Made by a program: the position numbers and the translations under genes. From positions 1-64,000 of the forward strand of contig NZ_FOXM01000015.1 of assembly GCF_900115715.1 (NCBI RefSeq): a stretch of DNA of 64,000 nt, written 5' to 3'. This stretch comes from Geopseudomonas sagittaria (GTDB lineage: Bacteria > Pseudomonadota > Gammaproteobacteria > Pseudomonadales > Pseudomonadaceae). How positions within the stretch are numbered: the stretch's first letter is position 1; every line of letters starts with the position of its first letter. Under the pieces are notes generated by a model, which saw only the letters and a list, made by a program, of their open reading frames with translations, had not been told where the DNA came from and ran no database searches. Positions 48,468 through 55,927 of this stretch are shown in pieces.

Positions 48468-48899
48468 GTGGCCAGCGGACAACAAATCGCCGTAAAGAAC
48501 CTATCGGCCTTCCTCGCCTGGGCGTCCTCGAGGTCGGACGAGGATTTTCGCGAATATGTTCACAGGGGCAAACTAAATCGCTCCGAAATCGCAGCTGAAT
48601 GTGGTTTTGGCAAAAGCGCACTGGGGCAGAACCCCTCCATCAAAAGCGCACTGGAAGCTCTTGAGCGCAACTTGCGAGAGGGTGGCATCCTGCCCCCGTT
48701 AACTGAGGCCCCTGCTGATGCCGAGCAGCCGATGCGTGACCGGGAAGCCAAGCAGCGCCGCCAAGACGGCCAGAGGCTGAACTCGCTTGAACAAGAGAAT
48801 GCGGCCTTGCGTACCGAGTTGGCCCAGGCCAAGGCGATGCTGGAGCGCTACAAGCTGCTTGCCTCGTTCATGGAAGAAACCGGACGGCTCCCCCGATGA
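48468..48899 (+). CDS. VPA1267-family protein (GMT-linked)
   Basis: 143 residues. N-terminal helical segment with a helix-turn-helix-like LNRSEIAAECGFGKSALGQNPSIKSALEALE (about residues 36-66), then an extended coiled coil (RDREAKQRRQDGQRLNSLEQENAALRTELAQAKAMLERY, about 89-127). The same small gene follows the trio in related islands. GAAGGAGGCC precedes the GTG at 48468, and its stop overlaps the helicase start (ATGA). Likely a DNA-binding accessory to the element; function not established. Confidence 0.72.
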   Translation: MASGQQIAVKNLSAFLAWASSRSDEDFREYVHRGKLNRSEIAAECGFGKSALGQNPSIKSALEALERNLREGGILPPLTEAPADAEQPMRDREAKQRRQDGQRLNSLEQENAALRTELAQAKAMLERYKLLASFMEETGRLPR

Positions 48900-51157
48900 G
48901 TGCGCCGGCCCCGAATCTGGTCAGCGCCACCGTCCGCCTGACCCGCATCCGCTCGAAGAACCGCCACGGCTGCATTGCCTTCGGCCACCGGGTTGACCTG
49001 GCGACCGGCCTGAACGACCGAACAAGCGCCCTGGTCGTCAACGTGCCCGCTGCCGTCGCGGAACCGGGGAACATCGCCGTTGGTGGTATCTATCAAGTTT
49101 ACGGCGAAGCCCACAGCATCCAGCGTACCCACGGTTCCTACGCGGTAACGGAAACCCAGGTCGAGGCTCAGGATATTTGCCTGATTCGTCCCTCCGGCTG
49201 CCAGGTAATCCAGTGGCTGGCTGACCATGTGACGGGTATCCGCGAGGTCAAGGCTACAAAACTGTGGGACACCTTAGGCGAGCGCCTCTATGACGTGCTC
49301 AACAACCGCGATCACGGAGCGATCAGATCGATCATCCCGTCCGAACAAGTGCGGGACGGCCTATTCGACAAGTGGGCCGAGGACGGCGACGCCAAGACCC
49401 TGCGCTTCGTGCAGGAGCGCGACATTCCGCTCGGTCTCGCCCGCAAGGCCATCCGGTTTCACAAGAAGAACACCATTGCAGCCCTGACCGAAGACCCGTA
49501 CCGGCTGCTGAGTTTCGAGGGTAGCTGGACGCGCGTGGACGGCATTGCCCGAGACAAGTTCGGTGTTCCTCTGGACGACCCTCGGCGGCTGGCTGCCGCA
49601 CTGGAAGAGGCGCTGTATCGTGTGGCCGAACGAGGCCACACCTGTGCCACCCTGAATGACCTTCAGGATACGGTCGGCAGGCTGGTCAAGCCTTATTCAG
49701 CTCCATCAGCAGCCCTGGCCAAGGCTCTGCTCTTGGGCAAGTCAACAGGCCAGTTCATCAGCCGTGAGGCGGCTAATGGCGAGCTAATGCTGCATGCCCC
49801 AGGCACCTACATCATGGAGCGGCAGTGCGCCGAGTTCATCTTGGCGCTGCTAAGCAACCCGGAAACCCAGCAGCAACTGTTCCCGACTGATATCGATGCC
49901 CTGATCGAAGGCTTCGAGCACGAGGAGCGTCTGCACTTGGGCATCCCCGAGTTCGCACTGAACGACGCGCAGCGCCAGGCGGTGAAGGTTTCGTTCGAGA
50001 ACCGTTTCAGCATCATCACTGGCGGTGCCGGTGTCGGCAAAACCACGGTACTCAAGGCACTGTACCGGGCCCTCGACACCCTAGGTCGTCCCCGCTTCCA
50101 AATGGCGCTCTCAGGCCGCGCCACAGCCCGGATGATCGAGGCTACGCAGCAGCCGGCCACGACTATTGCCGGTTTCCTGCGCAACGCCAGTATCGACGAG
50201 ATGGGGCCAGCCCCGGTCATCGTCATCGACGAGGCCTCGATGCTCGACCTGGTTACCTTTCATCGTCTGGTCTGCAAGTTGCCATCCGGCGCACACCTGA
50301 TCCTGGTCGGCGACCCGTACCAGCTCCCCCCGATTGGTGCGGGTCTGGTCCTGCATGTGCTGTGCGACCTGCCGGGCATGCCGTCCACGCAGCTCACCGA
50401 GGTCAAGCGCCAATCCAAGGAGTCGGCCATTCCTGCGGCTTCCCTGGCGATCCGCGCGGGTCAATGGCCGGCATTCGTCACGGATGTCAACGGTGAGGTC
50501 GTGTTCTTGCCATGTGCTGACGAGCAGATCATCCCAACCGTGCTCAGGCTGTACGAACTGGACCGGGACAATACGCAGATTCTCGGTGCCACCCGTTCCT
50601 GCCACTTTGCCGGTGTAGAGACCCTAAACCGTGTCTGCCATGGCCGCTATGCGAGTACGGGCAGGCCATTGATGGCCATGAACGAAGAAACCGGCGAAGT
50701 CGAAGCAACGGGCTTCTGCGAGGGGGATCTATTGCTCTACACCGCCAATGATTGGCAGAGGAACCTGCAAAACGGCTGTCTGGGCCGGTTGCTTAAAGTG
50801 TTCGACGAGCCGGTCAAGGTCAACCTCGGCGACGATGAACGACCGGACATGCGTGCCGCGCTGGGCCGCGCCATCTACGAGGGCGTTGATCATTACATCC
50901 TCGAAGGCGATGTGGATGTGATGCAGCATGCCTACGCCATCACCGTCCACAAGAGCCAGGGCAGCCAGTTCCGCCGAGTGATCGTGCCGGTGCGCAAGTC
51001 GCGGCTGCTGGACCGAACTTTCATCTACACCGCCGTCACCAGGGCACAGGTGCAAGTCATCCTGATAGGCAATGAGGATGCGGTCAGGGATGCCGTTGCC
51101 CGGCCGCCAAAAGCATTCGGCCGCCAGGTGGGGCTGAACGAGATGCTGGGGGTCTGA
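48896..51157 (+). CDS. RecD2-like SF1B DNA helicase
   Basis: 753 residues. Helicase motifs are all visible: Walker A GGAGVGKTTV (near residue 377), motif II VIVIDEASML, motif III LILVGDPYQLPPIGAG, motif V ITVHKSQGSQFRRV and motif VI TFIYTAVTRAQVQVIL, in the RecD/RecD2/TraA arrangement with a C-terminal UvrD-like SH3 region. The N-terminal ~350 residues contain an OB-like and helix-hairpin-helix part as in RecD2. Translation is coupled to the small upstream gene (4-base overlap). It probably processes DNA during movement or repair of the element; a defence role is possible. Confidence 0.85.
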   Translation: MSAPAPNLVSATVRLTRIRSKNRHGCIAFGHRVDLATGLNDRTSALVVNVPAAVAEPGNIAVGGIYQVYGEAHSIQRTHGSYAVTETQVEAQDICLIRPSGCQVIQWLADHVTGIREVKATKLWDTLGERLYDVLNNRDHGAIRSIIPSEQVRDGLFDKWAEDGDAKTLRFVQERDIPLGLARKAIRFHKKNTIAALTEDPYRLLSFEGSWTRVDGIARDKFGVPLDDPRRLAAALEEALYRVAERGHTCATLNDLQDTVGRLVKPYSAPSAALAKALLLGKSTGQFISREAANGELMLHAPGTYIMERQCAEFILALLSNPETQQQLFPTDIDALIEGFEHEERLHLGIPEFALNDAQRQAVKVSFENRFSIITGGAGVGKTTVLKALYRALDTLGRPRFQMALSGRATARMIEATQQPATTIAGFLRNASIDEMGPAPVIVIDEASMLDLVTFHRLVCKLPSGAHLILVGDPYQLPPIGAGLVLHVLCDLPGMPSTQLTEVKRQSKESAIPAASLAIRAGQWPAFVTDVNGEVVFLPCADEQIIPTVLRLYELDRDNTQILGATRSCHFAGVETLNRVCHGRYASTGRPLMAMNEETGEVEATGFCEGDLLLYTANDWQRNLQNGCLGRLLKVFDEPVKVNLGDDERPDMRAALGRAIYEGVDHYILEGDVDVMQHAYAITVHKSQGSQFRRVIVPVRKSRLLDRTFIYTAVTRAQVQVILIGNEDAVRDAVARPPKAFGRQVGLNEMLGV

Positions 51158-51344
51158 ATCAGCCCCAGAGGGTTAAATGCATCGGAACCCAACGCATCAT
51201 CTCTTCCAGAGCATCTCCAAAGGATAAGCTCAGCGTTTCAACCCCACCACGGACTCGCCCTGTGAACGGAAAATCACTCTCAGACCTCCGCCTTCGACGG
51301 ATCAGAGTTTGGTTCATCTAATTGAAATGAACCCTCCTCCGCTC

Positions 51345-51600
51345 CAGTCAACAGCCGCCCTGGGAGTACGTGGCGGTTCAGGTCAGCAGCCAACCCGCCG
51401 AACAAGTGATGCACGGCCTGTTCCCCAAGGACGTGGATGTCATCGAGCTCGATGCCATGACCGACCATGAAAGCTGTCGGAGGAATTGCTCGACAATGTG
51501 GACAAGAGCCGGGCGTTCGCCAGGGTGATCTACAAGATGCTGACCATAGCCGGAGGGTTGGGAAGCGAGACGACATCGGCAGGTACGGCATGTAGCATCG
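51345..51600 (+). pseudogene. frameshifted relic of an unidentified gene; nothing else in 51158-51645
   Basis: The plus strand reads EYVAVQVSSQPAEQVMHGLF and PKDVDVIELDAMTDHE, then the frame shifts and continues in another frame as LLDNVDKSRAFARVIYKMLTIAGGL. The two parts look like one broken coding region of about 80 codons. I do not recognise the family. The remaining bases of the 51158-51645 gap show no gene or clear structure. Confidence 0.45.
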
Positions 51601-51645
51601 GTTAATGCCCATGAGTGGCACACTGTCTGATCACATGGATGCACC

Positions 51646-52236
51646 ATGCCCATAGCCTCCACCATCTGGCAACAGGTGAAATACCTGCCTAAAGGGCGAC
51701 CGTTCAGCTCTCGACGTTTTGCAGGGCTGGGGTCACGCTCCGCTGTCGGCAAGGCGATAGCCCGGCTGGTGATCGCTGGCGAGCTGGAGCGGATCACTCG
51801 CGGGATCTACATGCGGCCGAAGATCAGTCCGTATGTCGGCAGGGTCCGACCCAGCGCCTTGGCCGTGATCCGGGTGATCGCCAAGCAGAATCACGAAACG
51901 ATCCAAGTGCATGGTGCGGAGGCTGTAAGGGCATTTCATCTGAGCACCCAGATGCAAACACAGCCTGTGCTGTATACGAGCGGCTCAAGTCGAGAGATTC
52001 GAATCGGAGCCCTGACGATACGGCTCCGGCATGTTTCCCCAGAAAAGTTGCAGCATGCCGGAACCAAGGTGGGGCTGGCCCTTGTAGCGCTCTTCTACTT
52101 GGGCAGGAAAGGCGTGAATTCGACTTCAGTAACGAAGATCAAGAGCGAGCTGACGTCGGCCGAACTTAAGCAGTTGGCGGCCTGCAAAATGCCCGCTTGG
52201 ATGAGCAAGGCCCTGGCTGGCCCTCCGCCGGCCTGA
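51646..52236 (+). CDS. AbiEi/DUF6088-like protein (type IV antitoxin family)
   Basis: 196 residues. The N-terminal winged helix (STIWQQVKYLPKGRPFSSRRFAGLGSRSAVGKAIARLVIAGELERITRGIYMRPKIS, residues about 4-60) with the RGIY(M/V)RP ending is the pattern of AbiEi and DUF6088 proteins; the remainder fits the AbiEi C-terminal region (VHGAEAVRAFHLSTQMQTQPVLYTSG). AbiEi represses its own operon and neutralises the AbiEii nucleotidyltransferase toxin. No AbiEii gene follows, so it is an orphan here. Ribosome site is weak; it starts at ATG 51646. Confidence 0.7.
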   Translation: MPIASTIWQQVKYLPKGRPFSSRRFAGLGSRSAVGKAIARLVIAGELERITRGIYMRPKISPYVGRVRPSALAVIRVIAKQNHETIQVHGAEAVRAFHLSTQMQTQPVLYTSGSSREIRIGALTIRLRHVSPEKLQHAGTKVGLALVALFYLGRKGVNSTSVTKIKSELTSAELKQLAACKMPAWMSKALAGPPPA

Positions 52237-52299
52237 CGCCATACACCAATGACCAGGCAGAGCACTTCAGCTAGATGAGATTTATGCAAGGAAAACGGA

Positions 52300-52518
52300 A
52301 TGACGATGCCCAGTGAGCGCACCCGCGCAATTATTCAAACCCGAGAGTTTCTGGTCGACTTGTCCCGTGACCAGGCGCTACCTGAGGCGGTGCGCACTGA
52401 GGCGCGTCGCCTGTTACGCCATTACCCGGCCGCCGATGAGGTGCTGCTGGCCGGGAAGGTAGAGGAACAGCGCGAAGATGGCCTGCCCTGGGTTTTCCTG
52501 AGCTCCAGGATCGACTAG
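52300..52518 (+). CDS. BPSL0761-family protein
   Basis: 72 residues: SERTRAIIQTREFLVDLSRDQALPEAVRTEARRLLRHYPAADEVLLAGKVEE is the core of the BPSL0761 family, whose role is unknown. AAGGAAAACGGA precedes the ATG at 52300. In other genomes the family is commonly accompanied by a small XRE regulator; here such a gene lies on the other strand, end to end and broken, overlapping by three bases. Confidence 0.72.
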   Translation: MTMPSERTRAIIQTREFLVDLSRDQALPEAVRTEARRLLRHYPAADEVLLAGKVEEQREDGLPWVFLSSRID

Positions 52519-52725
52519 CCCTGTAACTCTGACACTAGAGGCAGGAGGGAAGCTGGATCGCAGCTCAGCAGGCTGGCGATGCGGTACAGCTTCTCGACGG
52601 TGATGTTCACCTCACCACGCTCGATGCGCCCTATGTAGCTGCGGTCGATGCTACAGGCCAGCGCGAGTGCATCCTGAGAAAGCCGACAGCCCTATTTCTG
52701 CGTCCGGATTGCCTGCAATCCCGCT
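52515..52725 (-). pseudogene. broken XRE-family regulator
   Basis: The minus strand encodes LSQDALALACSIDRSYIGRI and ERGEVNITVEKLYRIASLLS, ending CDPASLLPLVSELQG-stop: the second half of an XRE helix-turn-helix. Upstream the expected start of the domain (GLQAIRTQK) is followed by an in-frame TAG and a few extra bases (GGCTGTCG) before the frame resumes, and a TGA lies further upstream. The gene is therefore dead. Confidence 0.7.
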
Positions 52726-52769
52726 CAGCTCGACCAAAATACTCCTGCCGGAAAACAGTCAGCGCACTG

Positions 52770-53111
52770 TCATGCTCCTTCCCTTGGGCTCCTAAGCTGT
52801 ATCAAACGCCTACGCCTCCGCCTCTGCAGCGCGGTCCCCAACCCTCTGTATGGCAGGAAAAGCTCGAGATTCTCTTCAGCTCTAATGTAAGCAACGCTGC
52901 TCTTGAGGATCATCCGTGGCTCTTTGTTCCGGCTTCGCCCACTGAGCAGGATTGATTTTCGATCATGCTCGCGAACGATACCGATGAACTGCACCCCCGA
53001 CTCAAGAAAAATTGTCAGTTGCTTTCCATGCGCCAAGCAATGATCCAGAAATCGATTCTGCTCAACAATTGAGCGATCTATATTTCCACTATAGAGGCAC
53101 AGCTCTTCCAT
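52770..53111 (-). CDS. Hfq-like (Sm-fold) RNA-binding protein
   Basis: 113 residues. Residues about 17-82 follow the Hfq pattern: QNRFLDHCLAHGKQLTIFLESGVQFIGIVREHDRKSILL (helix plus Sm1) and then an Sm2-like SRNKEPRMILKSSVAYIRAEE. The Sm2 motif has ILKSSVAYI in place of the canonical YKHAIST, so it is a diverged paralogue. A highly basic tail (ALQRRRRRRLIQLR) follows. Start at 53109-53111. The upstream gene (53127-53576) is 15 bases away on the same strand, so they are probably one operon. Not the host's main Hfq. Confidence 0.72.
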   Translation of the reverse strand: MEELCLYSGNIDRSIVEQNRFLDHCLAHGKQLTIFLESGVQFIGIVREHDRKSILLSGRSRNKEPRMILKSSVAYIRAEENLELFLPYRGLGTALQRRRRRRLIQLRSPREGA

Positions 53112-53126
53112 GAAAACTCTCGCGCT

Positions 53127-53576
53127 TCAGCTGCTGCGAAGATGCTCGCCTGCGGAAAATATGACGTGAGAGGTTTGCAGGTCGGCATCCTTTGCATAGG
53201 GATGGGTACTGTAGCTTCGCCCCCCTTCAACCCTGTAGACATAGCCTAGTTGGTTGTCTTTCTCATCTGAAGCCACGCTCACCTCCACCAAGGGTTCCAT
53301 CAGCCAGCGTTGACTGCCATTCAAGTGCCCCGGCGTGACCAGCAATGCCTGTGCCAACCAAGAGCGATCATCTTGCTCGTCGAGCAAGCGCTGAAGCGCT
53401 GGTACTGATGGAATCATCAGCATGCTGCTTATCCTGTCGTCACCCACTTCCCGGACGAACTCTATGTAAAACCACGGCCAGTGGACGTCTTGCTCGACGA
53501 ACTGCCAATGCTGCACGCGGGTGTCACCAAAAAGCGTGCCCAGAGGCAGCTCCGCGTGTCGATACGTCATGAACAT
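53127..53576 (-). CDS. unknown 149-aa protein, first gene of an operon with the Hfq-like gene
   Basis: Starts MFMTYRHAELPLGTLFGDTR at 53576, with ACAGGAAAAGCC upstream. Rich in aromatic and acidic residues (QHWQFVEQDVHWPWFYIEFVREVGDDR), predicted mixed alpha/beta and soluble. No family recognised. It is divergent from an XRE regulator across a 78-bp gap that holds a perfect palindrome, so its expression is probably under that regulator. Confidence 0.68.
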   Translation of the reverse strand: MFMTYRHAELPLGTLFGDTRVQHWQFVEQDVHWPWFYIEFVREVGDDRISSMLMIPSVPALQRLLDEQDDRSWLAQALLVTPGHLNGSQRWLMEPLVEVSVASDEKDNQLGYVYRVEGGRSYSTHPYAKDADLQTSHVIFSAGEHLRSS

Positions 53577-53594
53577 GGCTTTTCCTGTAAAAAT

Positions 53595-53610
53595 ATTAAC
53601 TATAGTTAAT
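53595..53610. promoter_or_regulatory. perfect palindrome, probable operator of the XRE regulator
   Basis: ATTAACTATAGTTAAT is a perfect 16-bp inverted repeat midway between the divergent starts at 53576 and 53655. XRE/C2-type repressors commonly bind TTAAC-type palindromes of this size, so it is a good candidate operator for both genes. Confidence 0.7.
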
Positions 53611-53654
53611 GGCGATCCGACGTTCAAGACGGCTTCATCATCTCTTTTCCGGGG

Positions 53655-53978
53655 ATGATGAAAAAGATGGAGCTGAAGACGGCGCTCGGCATGGCCCTGA
53701 GACGGGCAAGGAAATCCAAGCAGCTCAGCCAAGAGGACCTGGCAGGCGTCAGCAGCCAGACCTACCTGAGCATGCTGGAGGGCGGCGCCAAAAGGCCGAC
53801 ACTTGAAAAGCTCGACGCTATAGCCTCTGCCATGGGCGTGCATCCCTTGACGATCCTAGCCGACTGCTACCTGCTTCTGGATGAGAGGCTCACGTTGGAT
53901 GAACTGTTCTCCCGTATCCGTACTGAACTCAGCCAAAGAGAGGACCATTCCAAGCCATCTGCACAGAGCCCAGCCTAG
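53655..53978 (+). CDS. XRE-family transcriptional regulator
   Basis: 107 residues with one helix-turn-helix domain (LGMALRRARKSKQLSQEDLAGVSSQTYLSMLEGGAKRPTLEKLDAIASAMGVHPLTIL, about residues 10-67) and a short helical tail. It diverges from the unknown/Hfq-like operon and likely represses both directions through the palindrome at 53595-53610. Start may be the first or second Met of MMKK. The arrangement resembles small self-regulated modules carried on islands. Confidence 0.82.
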   Translation: MMKKMELKTALGMALRRARKSKQLSQEDLAGVSSQTYLSMLEGGAKRPTLEKLDAIASAMGVHPLTILADCYLLLDERLTLDELFSRIRTELSQREDHSKPSAQSPA

Positions 53979-54084
53979 CAGTCGGATACTCGGCAAGAAG
54001 CCTTGGCGGGGTAAACTCATCCTTTTGCCCTACCAAGACCCGCCATCAGGGCTGACGCCACCTCTCCACTACCTCTGAGCGATT

Positions 54085-54318
54085 CGGCATCAGCACGACT
54101 GCCAAAAGCAACGGCTACGACAACGCTTGTGCGGAGAGCTTCCTCCACAGCCTGAAGGTCGAGTGCATCCGCGGCGAGCGATTCAAGGGCCTCGCCCATA
54201 TGCGTGAAACCGTGTTTGAATACGTCGAAACCGATTACAACCGCCAGCGACGTGATCGTGTCACAGCACGCTGGGGCACATCAGCCCGGAGGCCTTCGAG
54301 CCCCTGATGAGCGTTTAA
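54085..54318 (+). pseudogene. IS3-family transposase (OrfB) relic
   Basis: Encodes [20 protein letters not shown] and [18 protein letters not shown], the C-terminal part of IS3-type OrfB transposases with the catalytic Glu in AESF; after a frameshift the end reads [18 protein letters not shown]. Only the last ~75 codons remain. The surrounding 53979-54382 contains no other gene I can identify. Confidence 0.8.
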
Positions 54319-54382
54319 ACCCGTGTCCACGACTGCTGGGCAAGATCAGTGGTCTGTCGAGAGTCGAATACAGAGGAACACG

Positions 54383-54670
54383 ATGGACAAGATCAAAATC
54401 AGTGCGGATGGGCTAGGCGCTTCAGATATTGCTCAAGCGCTTCTGGGCGGCAAGGACGTGAATTGGTGCGCATGCGTGAGCGCGGTGGCCGCAGAGCTCG
54501 AGGAAAACCTAGGAAAATCTTCACGCCGGATTACAGACGAGTTTATGGGGTCGGACTCGTGGTGCGGGGGGATTAGCTACGACTTCTTATTCGAGAGCGG
54601 AGCGATCCTGAAGGCGTGGCACATTGGAGACTGGCACGGCCACATGCTGAGCCTGGATCTGCCCGGATAA
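54383..54670 (+). CDS. hypothetical 95-aa protein
   Basis: Begins MDKIKISADGLGASDIAQALLGG and ends FLFESGAILKAWHIGDWHGHMLSLDLPG. The second half has a CGGISYDFLFESGAILKAW stretch typical of small beta-rich immunity-like or SMI1-like proteins, but the match is not specific. GAGGAACACG precedes the ATG at 54383. It ends at a terminator shared with mvaT from the other side. Confidence 0.6.
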   Translation: MDKIKISADGLGASDIAQALLGGKDVNWCACVSAVAAELEENLGKSSRRITDEFMGSDSWCGGISYDFLFESGAILKAWHIGDWHGHMLSLDLPG

Positions 54671-54673
54671 AGC

Positions 54674-54705
54674 AAAGGGCGCCCGTGGGCGCCCTTCTCT
54701 TCTCG
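54674..54705. terminator. terminator between convergent genes
   Basis: AGGGCGCC/GGCGCCCT stem (54676-54695) with T-rich flank TCTCTTCT on the right and CTTTGCTTT read on the minus strand; it serves the 95-aa gene and the mvaT-like gene. Confidence 0.75.
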
Positions 54706-54714
54706 GTGAGAAGT

Positions 54715-55077
54715 TTACTGCCGCCACCCCTCCACCACCTCAGCCCCGAACTCAGCCTTCCAGGCCTTGAGCTGGGCATTGTTCGCCCCTTTGGTTTCGA
54801 TGCGCTTGCCAGTTACCGGCTGAACATAGACCTTCACCTGACGAGGACGGCGCGTCTTCACGACAGCCGGCGCGGGCGACTCAATCTCGACAGGCTGCGG
54901 ATCGAGGATGGTGACCACCTTCGCCAGATCCACGCCGTAGTCCGCCATCAGTGCCTTCAGCTTGTCTTCGAACTCCATTTCGCGCTTGAGGCCACTGTCG
55001 CCCTGGAGCTTCTCCAGCAGGGCCAGTTGTTCCTGCAGCTCACGCTCGGCGCGGCGAAATTCGGCAAGTTTGGACAT
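54715..55077 (-). CDS. MvaT/TurB-type H-NS family xenogeneic silencer
   Basis: 120 residues. N-terminal coiled-coil oligomerisation part MSKLAEFRRAERELQEQLALLEKLQ, a linker rich in Pro/Val, and a C-terminal DNA-binding part (KVYVQPVTGKRIETKGANNAQLKAWKAEFGAEVVEGW) with the GANNAQLKAWK loop characteristic of MvaT that reads AT-rich DNA. It silences foreign DNA. Lying within a mobile mosaic, it is likely an island-borne copy rather than the housekeeping one. An ATCTCCTTTGG leader motif upstream is duplicated at 61823-61849. Confidence 0.85.
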   Translation of the reverse strand: MSKLAEFRRAERELQEQLALLEKLQGDSGLKREMEFEDKLKALMADYGVDLAKVVTILDPQPVEIESPAPAVVKTRRPRQVKVYVQPVTGKRIETKGANNAQLKAWKAEFGAEVVEGWRQ

Positions 55078-55082
55078 GTCAT

Positions 55083-55109
55083 CTCCTTTGGTTTTGTAAC
55101 GAAATCAAA
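55083..55109 (+). repeat. 27-bp direct repeat, left copy (mvaT leader)
   Basis: CTCCTTTGGTTTTGTAACGA followed by AATCAAA is repeated exactly at 61823-61849, 6740 bp away in the same orientation, with further similarity on the right (TAGGATGCG/TGAGATGCG). The left copy is the upstream region of the mvaT-like gene. Confidence 0.9.
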
Positions 55110-55124
55110 TTAGGATGCGACCGG

Positions 55125-55685
55125 CTACTCGCCAGCGCGCAGGTATTCATAGAGGGTGGCCCGACTGATCCCGAACTCACGGGCCAGGGCAGCCTTTGGC
55201 TCGCGGGCCTCGGCGCGACGACGTAGCTCGGCGGCCTGGGCGTTGGTCAGGGCTCTCTTCCGGCCCCGGTAGGCGCCGCGCTGCTTGGCCAGAGCGATCC
55301 CCTCGCGCTGCCGCTCGCGGATCAGCTCGCGTTCGAACTCGGCGAAGGCCCCCATCACCGACAGCAGCAGGTTGGCCATCGGCGAATCCTCGCCGGTGAA
55401 GGTGAGCCCCTCCTTCACGAACTCAATCCGCACACCGCGACCGGTGAGCTGCTGCACCAGGCGGCGCAGATTATCCAGGTTGCGGGCAAGGCGATCCATG
55501 CTGTGCACCACCAAGGTGTCACCCTCGCGGACGTAGCCGAGCAGCGCGTCGAGCTGGGGACGCTGGGTGTCCTTGCCGGAGGCCTTGTCGGTGAACACCT
55601 TGCTCACCTGGGCGCCGTCGAGCTGGCGATCGGGGTTCTGGTCGAGGGTGCTGACCCGGATGTAGCCGATACGCTGTCCGTGCAT
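55125..55685 (-). CDS. tnpR: Tn3-family resolvase TnpR (serine recombinase)
   Basis: 186 residues, close to Tn21/Tn501 TnpR. Catalytic Ser in GYIRVSTLDQNPDRQL (about residue 12), SMDRLARNLDNLRRLVQ, the hinge helix AFAEFERELIRERQREGIALAKQRGAYRGRKRAL and C-terminal HTH AALAREFGISRATLYEYLR. It resolves cointegrates at a res site; a res-like inverted repeat lies just upstream (55763-55805). No tnpA is present nearby, so this is a detached resolvase module. Confidence 0.92.
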   Translation of the reverse strand: MHGQRIGYIRVSTLDQNPDRQLDGAQVSKVFTDKASGKDTQRPQLDALLGYVREGDTLVVHSMDRLARNLDNLRRLVQQLTGRGVRIEFVKEGLTFTGEDSPMANLLLSVMGAFAEFERELIRERQREGIALAKQRGAYRGRKRALTNAQAAELRRRAEAREPKAALAREFGISRATLYEYLRAGE

Positions 55686-55762
55686 GCCGCCTCCAGGGTT
55701 AATGTGTATGGATGAACCCTATCAAGCTGCCGGACACCCGTCAAACAATGCAAAAAATGACC

Positions 55763-55805
55763 CTATCCTGACACTCGGAGGCGAAACTTTTGAGTGTCTG
55801 GATAG
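55763..55805 (-). other. res-like site of the resolvase
   Basis: CTATCC-TG-ACACTC (55763-55776) and, inverted, GAGTGT-CT-GGATAG (55792-55805) form 14-bp arms with two mismatches, 78-120 bases upstream of tnpR. Such an imperfect repeat is the form of a resolvase-binding subsite; related half sites (ATAGGGT) occur nearer the gene. Confidence 0.65.
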
Positions 55806-55927
55806 AGTATGCCTCAAATAACCACGCTCGACATCGATCTGATTTGGCCTACAGCATAAATATGAATTTATATGACCATCCCCACCCCCGACGGCAGATC
55901 CTCCCTAACGATTGAGCATTGAGGACG

